From contig OW121740.1 of the NCBI GenBank assembly GCA_933228675.1, positions 158,122,691 to 158,186,690 on the forward strand: a stretch of 64,000 nucleotides of DNA, given 5' to 3'. Source of the DNA: Stomorhina lunata. Lineage: Eukaryota; Arthropoda; Insecta; Diptera; Rhiniidae. Positions 47,657 through 58,716 of this stretch are shown one piece after another (within the stretch, counting starts at the first letter, position 1; each line of letters starts with the position of its first letter). The notes below the pieces were generated by a model, which was not told the DNA's origin, ran no database searches, and saw nothing but the letters and a program-made list of their open reading frames with translations. Both the position numbers and the translations under genes were made by a program.

Positions 47657-50027
47657 TGTTGCTTATAAGCAACATTAAGCATTAATTAATCAAAAACGAA
47701 TATTTTTAGAAATTTTTCAAAAATTTCTTCTTTTTTATAGAAAATTATTTTTATAAGAAAATTTTCACAAATTTTTGATTTTTATAGGAAATTTTTCAAA
47801 AATTTATTTTTTTTTATAGGAAATCTTTAAGCATTTCTTATTAATTTAGGAAATTTTTTAAAAAATTTTCAAAAATTTCTTATTTTTATAGGAAATTTTT
47901 CGAAATTTCTTTTATTTTTATAGGAAATTTTTCAAAAATTTCTTATTTTTCTAGGAAATTTTTTTAAATTTCTTTTATTTATAGAAAATTTAAAAAAAAA
48001 AATTCTTATTTTTACAGAAAATTTGTTTGTATAGGAAATTTTTCAAAAATTACTTATTTTTATTGGAAATTTTTCAAAAATTACTTATTTTTATCGGAAG
48101 TTTTTCAAAAATTACTTATTTTTATTGGAAATTTTTCAAAAATTTATAAGAAATTTTTCAAAAATTTCTTATTTTTATAGAAAATTTTTCAAAAATTTCT
48201 TATTTTTTAAGGAAAATTTTCAAATTTTCTATTTTTATGGGTTTTTTTTTTTAAATTTGTTATTGTTATGAAAATTTTTCCAAAAATTTATCGGAAATTT
48301 TTTAAAAATCTTATTTTATAGCAAATTTTTCAAAAATTTCTTATTTTTATAGGAAATTTTTCAAAAATTTATAAGAAATTTTTTTAAAATTTAAGGGAAA
48401 TTTTTCAAAAATGTCTTTTTTTATAGAAAAATTTGTTCAACATTTTTTTTATAGGAAATTTTTAAAAAATTACCTCTTTTTTTATAGGAACTTTTTCAAT
48501 TTTTTTTTATTTTTATAATAAACTTTTCAAAAATTTCTTATTTGAACAGGAAATTTCTAAAAAATTTTTTATTTTTAAAGGAAATTTTTCAAAAATTCTT
48601 ATTTTTAAAGGTAATTTTTCAAAAATTTCTTTTTTTTTCAAAGAATTTTTTTTAGAAATTTGTTATTTCTATAGGAAATTTTTAAAAAATTTCTTATTTT
48701 TATAGGATATTTTTAAAAAATTTCTTATTTTTATAGGACATTTTTCAAATTTCTTTTATTTTGAAAGGAAATTTTTCCAAAAATTCTTATTTTCAAAGAT
48801 TTTTTTTTAGAAATTTCTTATTTCTATAGGACATTTTTCAAAAATTTCTTATTTCTAAAGGAAATTTTTCAAAAATTTCTTATTTTGGTAGAACATTTTT
48901 CAAAAATTTCTTATTTTTATAGGACATTTTTCAAATTTCTTTTATTTTGAAAGGAAATTTTTCCAAAAATTCTTATTTTTATACGAAATTTTTAAAAATT
49001 TCTTATTTTTATAGGAAATTTTTCAAAAATTTCTTTTTATAGGAAATTTTTCAAAACATTCTTATTTTTATAGGATATTTTTTAAAAATTTCTTATTTTT
49101 ATAAAAAATTGTTAAAAATTTCTTATTTTTTTTTAAATTTTAAAAAATTTTTTGTTCTTATAAAAAAAAATTTCAAGTTGCTTATTTTTATGGGAAGTTT
49201 TTCAAAATTTTTTTATTTTGTAAACGAATTTTTTATAGGATGTTTTTCAAAATTTTTTAAAGGAATTTTTTCAAAAATTTCTTTTTTATAGGAAAGTTTT
49301 AAATTTGTTTAGTTTTAAAGCAAATTTTTCAAAAATTTCTTATTTTTGTAAAAAAATTTTGAAAAATTTGTTATTTTTATGGACATTTTTCAAAAAATTC
49401 TTATTTTTATAGGAAGTTTTTTAAAATTATTTTATTTTGAAAGAAAATTTTTCAAAAATTTATAAATTTTATGGGAAAATTTTCAAAAATTTCTTATTTT
49501 TCTATAGGAAGTTTTTCGAAAATGTCTGATTTTTATAGGAAATTTTTCAAAAAATTCTTATTTTTATAGAAAATTTTTCTAAAATGTCTTATTTTTATAG
49601 GAAATTTTTAAAAAATTTCTTATTTTTATAAAATTTTTTTCAAAAATTTGTTATTTTTATGTGAATTTTTTCAAAAATTTCTTATTTTTATAGGAAGTTT
49701 TTAAAAAATTTCTTATTTTTATAGGAAATTTTTAAAAAATTTCTTATTTGTATAGGAAATTTTAAAAAAATTTCTTATTTTTATAGGAAATTTTTAAAAA
49801 ATTTCTTATTTTTATAAGAAATTTTTAAAAATTTTCTTATTTTTATAAGAAATTTTTAAAAAATTTCTTATTTTTATAAGAAATTTTTAAAAAATTTCTT
49901 ATTTTTATAGGAAATTTTTAAAACATTTTTTATTTTTATAGGAAAATTTGTAAAAGAATTTTTTTAAGAAATTTCTTATTTTTATAGGATTTTTTTTTTT
50001 AATTTACAATGTTGCTTATGAGCAACA
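47657..50027. repeat. 31 bp minisatellite array bounded by an 18 bp palindrome
   Basis: About 70 diverged 31 bp units of AAATTTTTCAAAAATTT plus CTTATTTTTATAGG (about 47700-50003), same orientation as the 9.7 kb array and opposite to the 42.6-46.1 kb array. The array is bounded by TGTTGCTTATAAGCAACA at 47657-47674, a perfect palindrome, and TGTTGCTTATGAGCAACA at 50010-50027, one mismatch. This suggests that the repeat grew inside a segment, perhaps a small mobile element, with such ends. Confidence 0.88.
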
Positions 50028-51562
50028 AATGGCACTTAACAGTTAACATCACTAGTTAAATTGACACTAAACATTTGATTCATAAATCATTTTATTTTGT
50101 TTAATAAAGATAATACACTTAATTTTGGTTCTAATTTAAACCGATACAAAACCCTACCGTTAGTTTTTGAGATATAGGCAATACTGTTTCATCATTGACA
50201 TTAAATAAAATGTCATTGTGCCAATAATTTGAACTACATAAAATATAATTTATTTCTGTCCCATAGTTTTGCAAAATAAATAATGATTTGGTCTATTTTA
50301 AAGTTTCCTCTCGTTCATTGCCCCTAAGAATAAATAGTTTGTACCCAAATTTTCTTAGTAAACTATTTACAAAATAACTTCCTAGTTGCGTCTCTGTTGC
50401 ACTTTGCAACTACATTTTAGTTTTAGTTACAAAAAAGTCTTAGAAATACTAAAAATCTCCAAAATATTTTTCGGTTACTTAAAAATTAGTTTCTCTGCAA
50501 TCACAAACAAATAAAATGAAATATTGCAAAAATATTTGTCATTCCTAGAAATTTTTCAAATTTACTATGATTTTTCCTCTTTTTCTCCGGCTTAATAATA
50601 AGCTTCCATCTTAAAGTTGTATTCGGGGCAGTGTATGCACGGGTTTTTGGCTTTATTATTCAAAAGTTTCATCAATTTATTCATTTTCCTTTATCGTCAT
50701 CGTCATCTGCAGAAAGTTGTTGTTTACTTGTTGTTGTTATTGTTGGTTGTGTTTTTTGAAAAATGTCTCGAAATGTATTATTGGGGGTATAATATGCAAA
50801 GATGTTCGAATTTTAAAATGTGGGTTGTGTTTAAGAAGTTTTGCTTATTTGACTTGCAAAGAATTGATTCTGCAAAACCCAGAACACGGGCATTTTAATA
50901 TTTTCTAGTCTCACACATATCGCTCAAACAGATACCAGAAAGCATTCTCCATTAGTTGTTTTCGAATTAGTGTAAAAGCGGTATATTCTTTTTTGTATGG
51001 GATTTTTGAAAACTACCACACGACAAATCAATGTATAGAAGTGAAACATCTTTATATTATAGATATTTCTTTACACTATAAGATCCCAAAAATTTGTTTA
51101 ACCATCTCACATTATCAACTTATACCCCCAATAGTAGACTTTTATAAGTCAACCTCGTGTTGCATCAATTTGTCTATTTACTGTTTCCTTCTGATGACTT
51201 GCAAATTTTGATGTTAGTTTTTTCCACAACTACATTTTTAAATATTCTTTCTTTGTAAAAGAAATGCGCTTTTCTTTGGAAGTTATTTCCAAGATAAAAT
51301 GTTTAAGAAAAAAACAAACTCTGTAAGTTATTATTGTTAAAAGCATAATAAACTAAAATAGCAATTTGTTGTTTACATTAGTTTAAAAGCCAACAACATT
51401 AGCTACGAAAGCAACATTTAAAAATTTCAGCTGTTGCCTGACTAATTTATTTATTTAAGGAATTTAAGCAAAATTTTAGAGTTATAACAATGGATGCTTG
51501 AGTATTTTTTTGAAAAGTTAAATGTTGTTATAATAGGAATTGGGAACGTTTGTATTTTATTA
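50028..51562 (+). other. Intron sequence, no feature recognised
   Basis: Unique AT-rich sequence up to the TA target site of the mariner at 51563. Open frames of 60-93 codons (50617-50898, 50993-51211) are not recognised. Confidence 0.5.
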
Positions 51563-52867
51563 ATGGGTGTTTTTTTTAGAGGTGTAGAACTTCGAATTGA
51601 AATAAAACACAAGAAAATCGTTTTAATGTCCATCAATTTGGCTTTATTGGAAGGATAATTTTATGCCATTAATGTTTAAATATGATTTCGGGCATGTGGC
51701 CGCCGCGGCTGGCTCGAATAAAGCCAATTCTACAGGTCCAATTTTCAACTACTTTTTCGAGCATATGGGGCCCCGTATGTTGGCAATAACGCCACGAATG
51801 TTTTCTTCCAAGTCCCCTAACGTTTCTGGTTTGTTGGCGTAGACGAGCGACTTCACATATTTCCAAAGAAAATAATCCAGTGGTGTCAAATCGCACGATC
51901 TTGGTGGCCAATTGACAGGTCCATTCCGCGAAATTATGCGCTCATCGAATGTTTCCTTCAATAAATCAATTGTGACGTGCGCTGTGTGGCATGTAGCGCC
52001 GTCTTGTTGGAACCACAACTCATCCACATTCATGCCATCCAATTGGGGAACAAAATAGTCGGTTATCATGGCTCTATACCGGTCTCCATTTATGGTAACT
52101 GACTCTCCAGCATTATTTCGGAAGAAGTATGGCCCAATGACTCCACCAGCCCATAGAGCACACCAAACAGTCAGTTTTTGTGGATGTAATGGCGTCTCAA
52201 GGGTCTCATGTGGATTCTCTTCACTCCAAATGCGGCAATTTTGCTTGTTAACGTAGCCATTCAACCAAAAATGAGCCTCATCACTGAACAAAATTTTGCG
52301 ATAAAAATCATCATCGAGATCAATCTCATTTTCGGCCAATACACCAAAATCACGACGCATTGCATGTTCTCGCGGCTTTAATTCTTGCACAAGCTGGATC
52401 TTGTAAGGTCGCAAGCCAAGATCTTTGCGCAAAATCTTCCATAAAGTTGATGGACAAAGCTCCAATTGCTGTGCACGGTGGCGAATCGATTCATTCGGGT
52501 CCTCTTCAACACTTTGCTCTACAGCGGCAATTGTTTCTTCGGTGCGCACTGTTCGACGTCGCTGCGGATGCGTATTATCACATAGAGTAAACGTAGTGCG
52601 AAAACGATCCATGGTTAACCGAATTAATTGCTCTGATGGAAGATTATGTCGACCATAAAATGGACGGAGCTTGCGGTAAACTTCGCGAACTGAACCATTA
52701 TTTTCGAAATAAATTTGCACGATTTGCAAGCGTTGTTCTTTTGTCAACCTGTTCATGATGAAATGCAAACCAAACTAAATATTAATCACTTGACAGCTGA
52801 CAAAATGGCCGCCAGTTAAAAAAGTGATGCCAACTTAAAGTTCTATACCTCAATAAAAAACACCCGA
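51563..52867 (-). mobile_element. rosa-like DD41D mariner transposon, near-complete
   Basis: A 1305 bp element with imperfect terminal inverted repeats of about 30 bp: the left end reads ATGGGTGTTTTTTTTAGAGG and the right end is the complement of TCGGGTGTTTTTTATTGAGG, both continuing to GTAGAACTT or ATAGAACTT. TA flanks both sides (51561-51562 and 52868-52869), the Tc1/mariner target duplication. It contains one transposase gene on the minus strand, opposite to timeout. The intact ends and long open frame suggest a fairly recent arrival. Confidence 0.9.
51669..52756 (-). pseudogene. rosa-like (DD41D) mariner transposase with one frameshift
   Basis: Cut-and-paste transposase of the Tc1/mariner superfamily. 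Starting at the ATG at 52756 (MNRLTKEQRLQIV), two helix-turn-helix regions are visible in the N-terminal 115 residues. The catalytic acidic residues are seen as ILFSDEAHFW (D about 159), WFQQDGATCHTA (D about 252) and CDLTPLDYFLW (D about 294). The last two are separated by 41 residues, the DD41D spacing of the rosa group described in tephritid flies. The frame runs to a stop at 51749, but the expected C-terminal segment (HMLEKVVENWTCRIGF to a stop at 51669) is in another frame. An extra two bases or one missing base near 51767-51774 (GGGGCCCC) explains this. The catalytic domain is whole, but the C-terminus is shifted, so activity is doubtful. Confidence 0.85.
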
Positions 52868-53240
52868 TACATAATAAAATAACTAAATTATTACAAATTT
52901 AAAAATATTGTTGTTGTTATTCTTGTTTATTATCAAACAATGGCGCCAAAGTTTAGCTAATCACGTAGCTCATATCTCCAAAAAATGTACATAATCAACA
53001 AAACCCGATCCTAAACCATTAAGGTCAAATTTTAATATTTTCTCGAGATTTTTGTATATTTATGCGATTTTCTTAGTTGAACTTATAATCGGATATAGCG
53101 CATAAAGTGAACAAGTATGTGATTTTCTGGGTATTTAAGTGAATTGGAAAGTAGGTCTTATATTCGGTCTTAGTTTAGGAGGTTAGTCCTGTGAAGTAGC
53201 GGAAATAATCGACCTAATTTAATAACTTTCAAATTTATTT
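52868..53240 (+). other. Intron sequence, no feature recognised
   Basis: Unique AT-rich spacer between the mariner and the next helentron copy. Confidence 0.5.
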
Positions 53241-54533
53241 TTTATACCCTTCACCACCATAGGTATTATAAGTTTGTGCTGATATATGTAACGCAAAGAA
53301 ATATTTGTCTTAGAATCACTTTCTGAGTCGATTTAGTGATGTCCGTCCGTCCGTCTGGCTGGACCCTAGAGTGGTTCGAAAAAAAAAGTTGAGTCAGTCA
53401 CCCCCTAGGATTAAAGATAATGTAAAAATAATTCTAATTTTTTTTTTAGTTTTTGACCACGCCTACAAATACCGCCCTTTTTGTATTTTGTTAACTGTGT
53501 CGCCATCTTTAGTCCGATTATAACACTTTATACATCGATGTTTAGGGCTCTGTAAGGGCTACATTTCTCTCTTTGACAGTTTTTTACAATCTCGTCAATT
53601 TCTAGTCATAACTTTTTAAAATTCGACTTACACCCACCCTAATCAAATCGAGTAAAAATCTAGTTTTTAAAAGTTATGACTATAAATTGACGTGGTAGTA
53701 AGAGAGAAATGTAGCCCTTACAGAGCTGCGAACATCGATATTTAAAATGTTATGATCGGGCTTAAAATGGCGACACTGTGAACAAAATACTAAAAGGGCG
53801 GTATTTGTAGGCGTGGTAAAAAAATAAAAAAATATTTTTTGGAATTGTTTTAACATTATCTTTAATCCTATTGGGTGACTGACATAACTTTTTTTTTTGT
53901 ATGGAAGGACCCCATGCTCTACTGGACCCCCATGTAAAAAATTTATTCAAAGTACAGGTCGCAATTCTAAAGATAATGAAATTTGGCACATATCATTTTT
54001 TTTTATAGTGGGACCATGGCTTTTGAAATTGGTCCATTATTTATGGTACCTCCCATAGGTCCCACTTACCGGAATTGATATTTTGGCCACAAATATCAAT
54101 ATTTTTTGCGTGAAATTTAAAACAATTAATGCTTATGTAAACAAAAATCACTGCACCGAATTTCGTTTAAATCGGTCCACATTTGACCATAGCTCCCATA
54201 CAAACTGTGTTCTCAAAACGCACTAAATGAGACAAAATTCACTAAAACGCTCGTAAATACTGAGAATTTTATATTTATTTTTTGCATACATAATTTTTGG
54301 AATAACTGTAATCAATTTGCCAAATTTCGAGATAATCGGTCCACATTTGACCCTAGCTCTTATATAAGTCCAAATGACGGAAACAGCTTAAATGTATAAG
54401 TTTTGAGAATATGTTTGCATGATGGCAAAATTTAGCAAATATTTGTCTTTATACAGGAAAAAGAACACCTTTGTCCTTAGTGGTGAAGGTTATCGTATGG
54501 GCTTGACCGACTATAGCACTTTCTTACTTGTTT
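53241..54533 (+). mobile_element. DINE-1-like helentron, copy 4, split by an insertion
   Basis: Begins TATACCCTTCACCACCATAG, with the second hairpin half shortened to GGTATTATAAG. It has GTCCGTCCGTCTGGCTGG, the common body from about 53930, and the 3' end with GTGAAGGTTATCGT, GGGCTTGACCGAC and TTCTTACTTGTTTT. A 555 bp hAT-like foldback element (53367-53921) sits directly after the GTCY tract. Confidence 0.8.
53367..53921. mobile_element. Foldback hAT-like MITE, 555 bp, with 8 bp target duplication
   Basis: Inserted into DINE-1-like copy 4. CTGGACCC flanks it on both sides (53359-53366 and 53922-53929), while uninterrupted copies have one CTGGACCC, so this is an 8 bp target duplication as made by hAT transposases. 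The termini start TAGAG, fitting the hAT end consensus. Inside, the two halves are inverted: AAGTTGAGTCAGTCACCCC against GGGTGACTGACATAACTT, GACCACGCCTACAAATACC against GGCGTGG, and AGGGCTACATTTCTCTCT against its complement. There is no transposase, so it is non-autonomous. Confidence 0.85.
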
Positions 54534-55184
54534 TCAATTGTAATGAAATTGCAAATATTTTTAGATATCAATACAAACAATCATAGACTGGTACTATTAT
54601 GAAAATAAGTTTACTTTTACTCTGTTCCAGTAAATATTTCTTTTAAAGTTTAAAATGCATTGGACTTTACCCACTTTCAAAAAAAAAAAAAAAATATTTG
54701 AATTATTATTTTGTTTGAAGAAACATTTTCTTTTGTAATTTAAAATGTATTGGACTTTATCCACTTTCAAAACAAATAAATTTGAAGTTTTTATTTTGTT
54801 TAAATATTTTTTCTTTTAAATTGAAAAATATCTGGGACTTAAACCACTTTCAAAATAAAAATTTGTTTCAAATCGATAACTACAAAATGTTTGACTGTCA
54901 ATATTTTAGTAAGTTTTGGAAATTTAAAATTAATTATTTTTTGAATAGTAAAATCCACAATTGCAGAACCTTTTCCCATCATTAACTGATTTTTTTTGGA
55001 ATGTGGACTTATTCCACTTTTAAAATAAAGGCTTTATATATATATATTTTGTAATAACAAGCTTATACTAACATCTAGCAATTCTGCTATCCGGATATAT
55101 TTAAATCGACTCAGAAACTGATTCTGAGAAGTTCTGTAACTTAAGGAGAAGTGACAGACATCTCTTAGCATTACAAACAGTACC
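54534..55184. repeat. Three decayed units of about 110 bp
   Basis: The phrase TTGGACTTTACCCACTTTCAAAA recurs in altered form near 54660, 54752, 54836 and 55004 with TTTCTTTT before it. The CCACTTTCAAAA part resembles the inverted ends of the block at 6324-8083. No coding potential is seen. From about 55030 the sequence is unique. Confidence 0.5.
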
Positions 55185-56455
55185 TGGTTGACCGAGCCTT
55201 GCTCGGAGCTTTATGATAAGCATTTTGAGGCAAATTTTAAAGTTTTTATATATTTTATTTTATAAAGTTAATTTTGAATTATTTTGTCCGACCAACATAT
55301 AGTTTGCATAGTTTACAGTTTAACTCATTTTAATAATTTTGGAAATTGGTCAATCCAACAGAAACCTCTGTCGACTCATGCGCAACAACTTTGCTAATGA
55401 TTATAGTCTGATCAAATTCACAGTTTACGATTTAACTCACTTTGAATAATTTTCTGTGGCGCCAACTGTCGGACGTTGCTCATTCCAATTCATAAACCTT
55501 CGTCGGCTTATCCGCAACAACTTTGCTGAAGATTATAGCATCATTAAATGTACAGCTTACGATTAAATTAACTTTGAGTAAATTTCAGTGGCGCCACCTG
55601 TCGAAATTTCTTCATACCAACTAAGAAACCTTCGTCGGCTCATGTGCAACAACTTTGCTAAAGATTGTAGCATGATGAAATGTACAGTTTACGATTTAAT
55701 TAATTTTTAGTAATTTTCAGTGACGCCATCTGTAGGAAATTAGTCTTATCAACTTTAAAAACTTCGCCGGCTTATCCGGTAAAGAGCATAACATGATCAA
55801 ATGCACAGTTTATTATTCTATAAAGAACATACATACAGACAAATATTCATTTGTTTAAAAGGTATAACATTACTAATTGTTTCCCCTTTTTATCCCCTAA
55901 TTTAAAAAAGTTCCATATGCATATTTGGTACTTTTTTGGTACCAATTGAATTCAGTACATTTTATTAAAACGCAGTTAACATAATGTTCCTTTTTATATT
56001 ACTTTTTGAAATGCTAAGTTATCATTTTATCCCTTTTTTACCCATTTTGGCCCCAAAATCAAAAAAGCACCAAATACGTGTTCAAATCTATTGATTGCAG
56101 TACAAAGTTTCTTTCGATATTCTTTAGTTTAAAATATAAGAGTGGGTTAAAAAGGTACCAAAAAAACTAATTTCACCCTTTTTTACCCCCTATCGGACAT
56201 AGTTTCAAAAATGTACCAAACACCTGTCCGTTTATTTTCATAGTTGTTTAAAACGTAATTTAAATTTTGTTTCTACACCTATTACTTAAGGAGATATAGC
56301 GTTGTCGATTTTTTTCCCCTTTTTTCCCGTTTTTACCCTCTTAGAGTCAAAGGTTCCAAAAGTCCATTCGTCTTCGACCTATACATCAAAAAGGGTACCC
56401 ACAGTCCAAATTTCATCAAAATCGTTAGAGCCGTTTTCGAGATAGCCATTCTATA
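55185..56455 (+). mobile_element. Unclassified retroelement-like segment with internal 130 bp repeats
   Basis: It opens with a GACCGAGCCTTGCTCGG hairpin, then carries three to four direct repeats of about 130 bp (CAACAACTTTGCT at about 55384, 55521 and 55648, each followed by GTGGCGCCA-type text), then a segment rich in TTTTTACCCC and GGTACC. It ends with TTTCATCAAAATCGTTAGAG and CCGTTTTCGAGATAGCC immediately before a TA microsatellite. Such an end plus short-repeat tail is reminiscent of insect RTE-type or SINE-like elements. No reverse transcriptase is visible, so the class is uncertain. Confidence 0.4.
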
Positions 56456-56551
56456 TATATCTATATATATGTATATATCTATATATATATATATATCTAT
56501 ATATATATATATATCTATATATATATATATATCTATATATATATATATATA

Positions 56552-56584
<33 letters not shown>

Positions 56585-56603
56585 ATATATATATATATAT
56601 CTA

Positions 56604-56660
<57 letters not shown>

Positions 56661-56677
56661 ATATATATATATATCTA

Positions 56678-56739
<62 letters not shown>

Positions 56740-56790
56740 TAGATATATATATATATATATATATATTTTTTTATATATATATATATATAC
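56451..56790. repeat. TA / TATC microsatellite
   Basis: About 340 bp of almost pure (TA)n with interspersed ATCTAT and near its end AGATAGAT, continuing the tail of the preceding element. The 89-codon plus-strand frame (repeated isoleucine and tyrosine) is a by-product. Confidence 0.95.
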
Positions 56791-58387
56791 AATTATTGCT
56801 CGTTTAAAAATATAAGATTCAACACCTTTTGTAAACGTTTATAACTCATAAATTTAGATACTTTTAATATCTTTCTTGATTTTTGATATTGCAAAAATCT
56901 TGGATACTTTAAAACATCTTCCTTGAATAAACCTTTTCATCTAATTCAAATATTTTTCTAAGTTACAAACTCATTAGCTTTATTTCTATAATTTCTCTTG
57001 AAAAGCCTTAACTCCTGATACGGTCATTTACCTAAACCAGCTTATTTCATTTTTGTAACTTTTAGACTCTATTAATTCTACACAAATTAAATCCAATTAA
57101 AAATTCCTTTTCAATTTCTAAACAAGTTTATATAATAAATTCTATACAATCCTTCCTTTTAGCTTTAATCTAAAATCCAAACACAAACTAAAAGAACGTG
57201 TAAGGAGACACATATTCGTACGTGTCCTCAAATGACTTTTAAGTGTTTGGAATTTCAAACTCTAGTTTAAGCTTTTATTCAATTTCTTCCTTACATATGG
57301 CTAAAAAAGAATCCTTATACATATTCATCATCATCATCATACAATCAAACCATCATTTATGATGGCTAACAAATACAAAATACTTTACAACAACCAAACA
57401 TTGTTTTTGGAAGTAGACTGGGTCTAAAGTGGAACAGTAGGAGAAGGAGGAGTATTTGCTTTATTTGCAAGTGTTTATTTCCACTTGAAGAAATTTAATT
57501 TCGTTAATGAGTTTTGCTTCCTTAAAACTCAACTTTTTCTTTAGATTCCTTTTAATTTTCTTGTCTTTGCTGCCATCGAAAAGAAGTCTTCCATAAGAGC
57601 GTATGTATTTAATTTTAAGTCATTGAGTGTGAATGAAAAATTCTCCTACTCTGTTAGCCCAGAAAAGTTGTGGAAAATCTAAGGTGCTTTAGTTTTTCCT
57701 TTCACTGTTTTATTATCCCTTTTTTTTGTTTTTACAATTTTATCTTTAGAGTCTTACGTCTTTCTTTATATTTTCTTTTGCTACCTTTTGTCTATTTTTG
57801 TAGCAGTTTTTTTTGTACTATTATTCTCTACTAAGTAGTCAGTCGTTAGTCATTCAGTCAGTTAGTCAACCAGTCATTCATTCATTTCATTTCTATAATG
57901 TTGACGCTGATGTTGATGATGGTCTTAAATAGAAGTACTTAGGATTTAAAAACAAGTTTAATTTCTATTTATTTCTTTTGTGTGTGTGTGGATTTCTTAG
58001 GGGCACTGTGGTTTTCTGAAGGTATTGCTAAGGTAGTTGATAATATATTTTATCATCATGGATAGGACCTTGGCTTGGTCATGCATTTACATAGGTCGTT
58101 ACTTTTAATTGAAGATGTAGTCCCAAGTTCCCACAGTTTAATTTCCTCTCCTGAATAATGCTAGCATTATGACAGAACCTAAGAAGAAAGCCGATTTGTT
58201 CACACAGAAACGAGTATTTTCATCAAACTCTTACCTTCCCAATAGAAATCTTTTACCTCCTATTCTAATTTTGGTCAAAATTTTTATATGTGACCTATGA
58301 AAAGGGAAAAGGTGGCTTATGACTAATTTCGAAAAATTATCTAAAAAAAATTATTATAAAAATTATAAATTATTATAAAAATTTTAA
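56791..58387 (+). other. Intron sequence, no feature recognised
   Basis: Unique AT-rich sequence with short simple tracts (CATCATCATCATCAT near 57326-57340; CAGTCAGTTAGTCAACCAGT near 57855-57874). No exon-like frame was recognised. Confidence 0.5.
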
Positions 58388-58512
58388 TCAAAAGTTCACT
58401 ATATGTGACCCGGTCTATGACTCAAAAACAAAATTTCTAAAAATAAGCTAATTTTTCAAAAATTTGTTTTTGAGTCATAGACGGGGAAACATATAGTGAA
58501 CTTTTGATCAAA
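58388..58512. mobile_element. Foldback element, about 125 bp
   Basis: The left arm, ATCAAAAGTTCACTATATGT, then CTATGACTCAAAAACAAA, is complementary to the right arm: TTTGTTTTTGAGTCATAG, then ACATATAGTGAACTTTTGAT. The arms are about 50 bp with minor mismatches. It directly abuts the small array to its right, whose units share TATATAGTG and TTTTGATCAAAA. Confidence 0.65.
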
Positions 58513-58716
58513 ATTTTTATATTATGAAATTTTGATCAGTCAAATTTTGTTCAGAATTTTTATATAGTCAAATTTTGTGCAAAATTTTCATATAGTGAAA
58601 TTTTGAATAATTTTTTTTACAGTGAAATTTTGATCAATACTTTAATATAGTGAAATTTTGATAAAAAATTTTATATAGAGAAATTTTGACCAAAATTTTG
58701 ATGTAATAAAATTTTG
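58513..58716. repeat. Short 28-30 bp array (AAATTTTGATCAAAATTTTTATATAGTG)
   Basis: About seven diverged units centred on the palindrome TTTTGATCAAAA. The same palindrome forms half of the array unit at 62.7-64.0 kb. Confidence 0.75.

Noticed and set aside
56469..56738. 89-codon frame of isoleucine and tyrosine
   Set aside because: It is a direct translation of a TA/TATC microsatellite.
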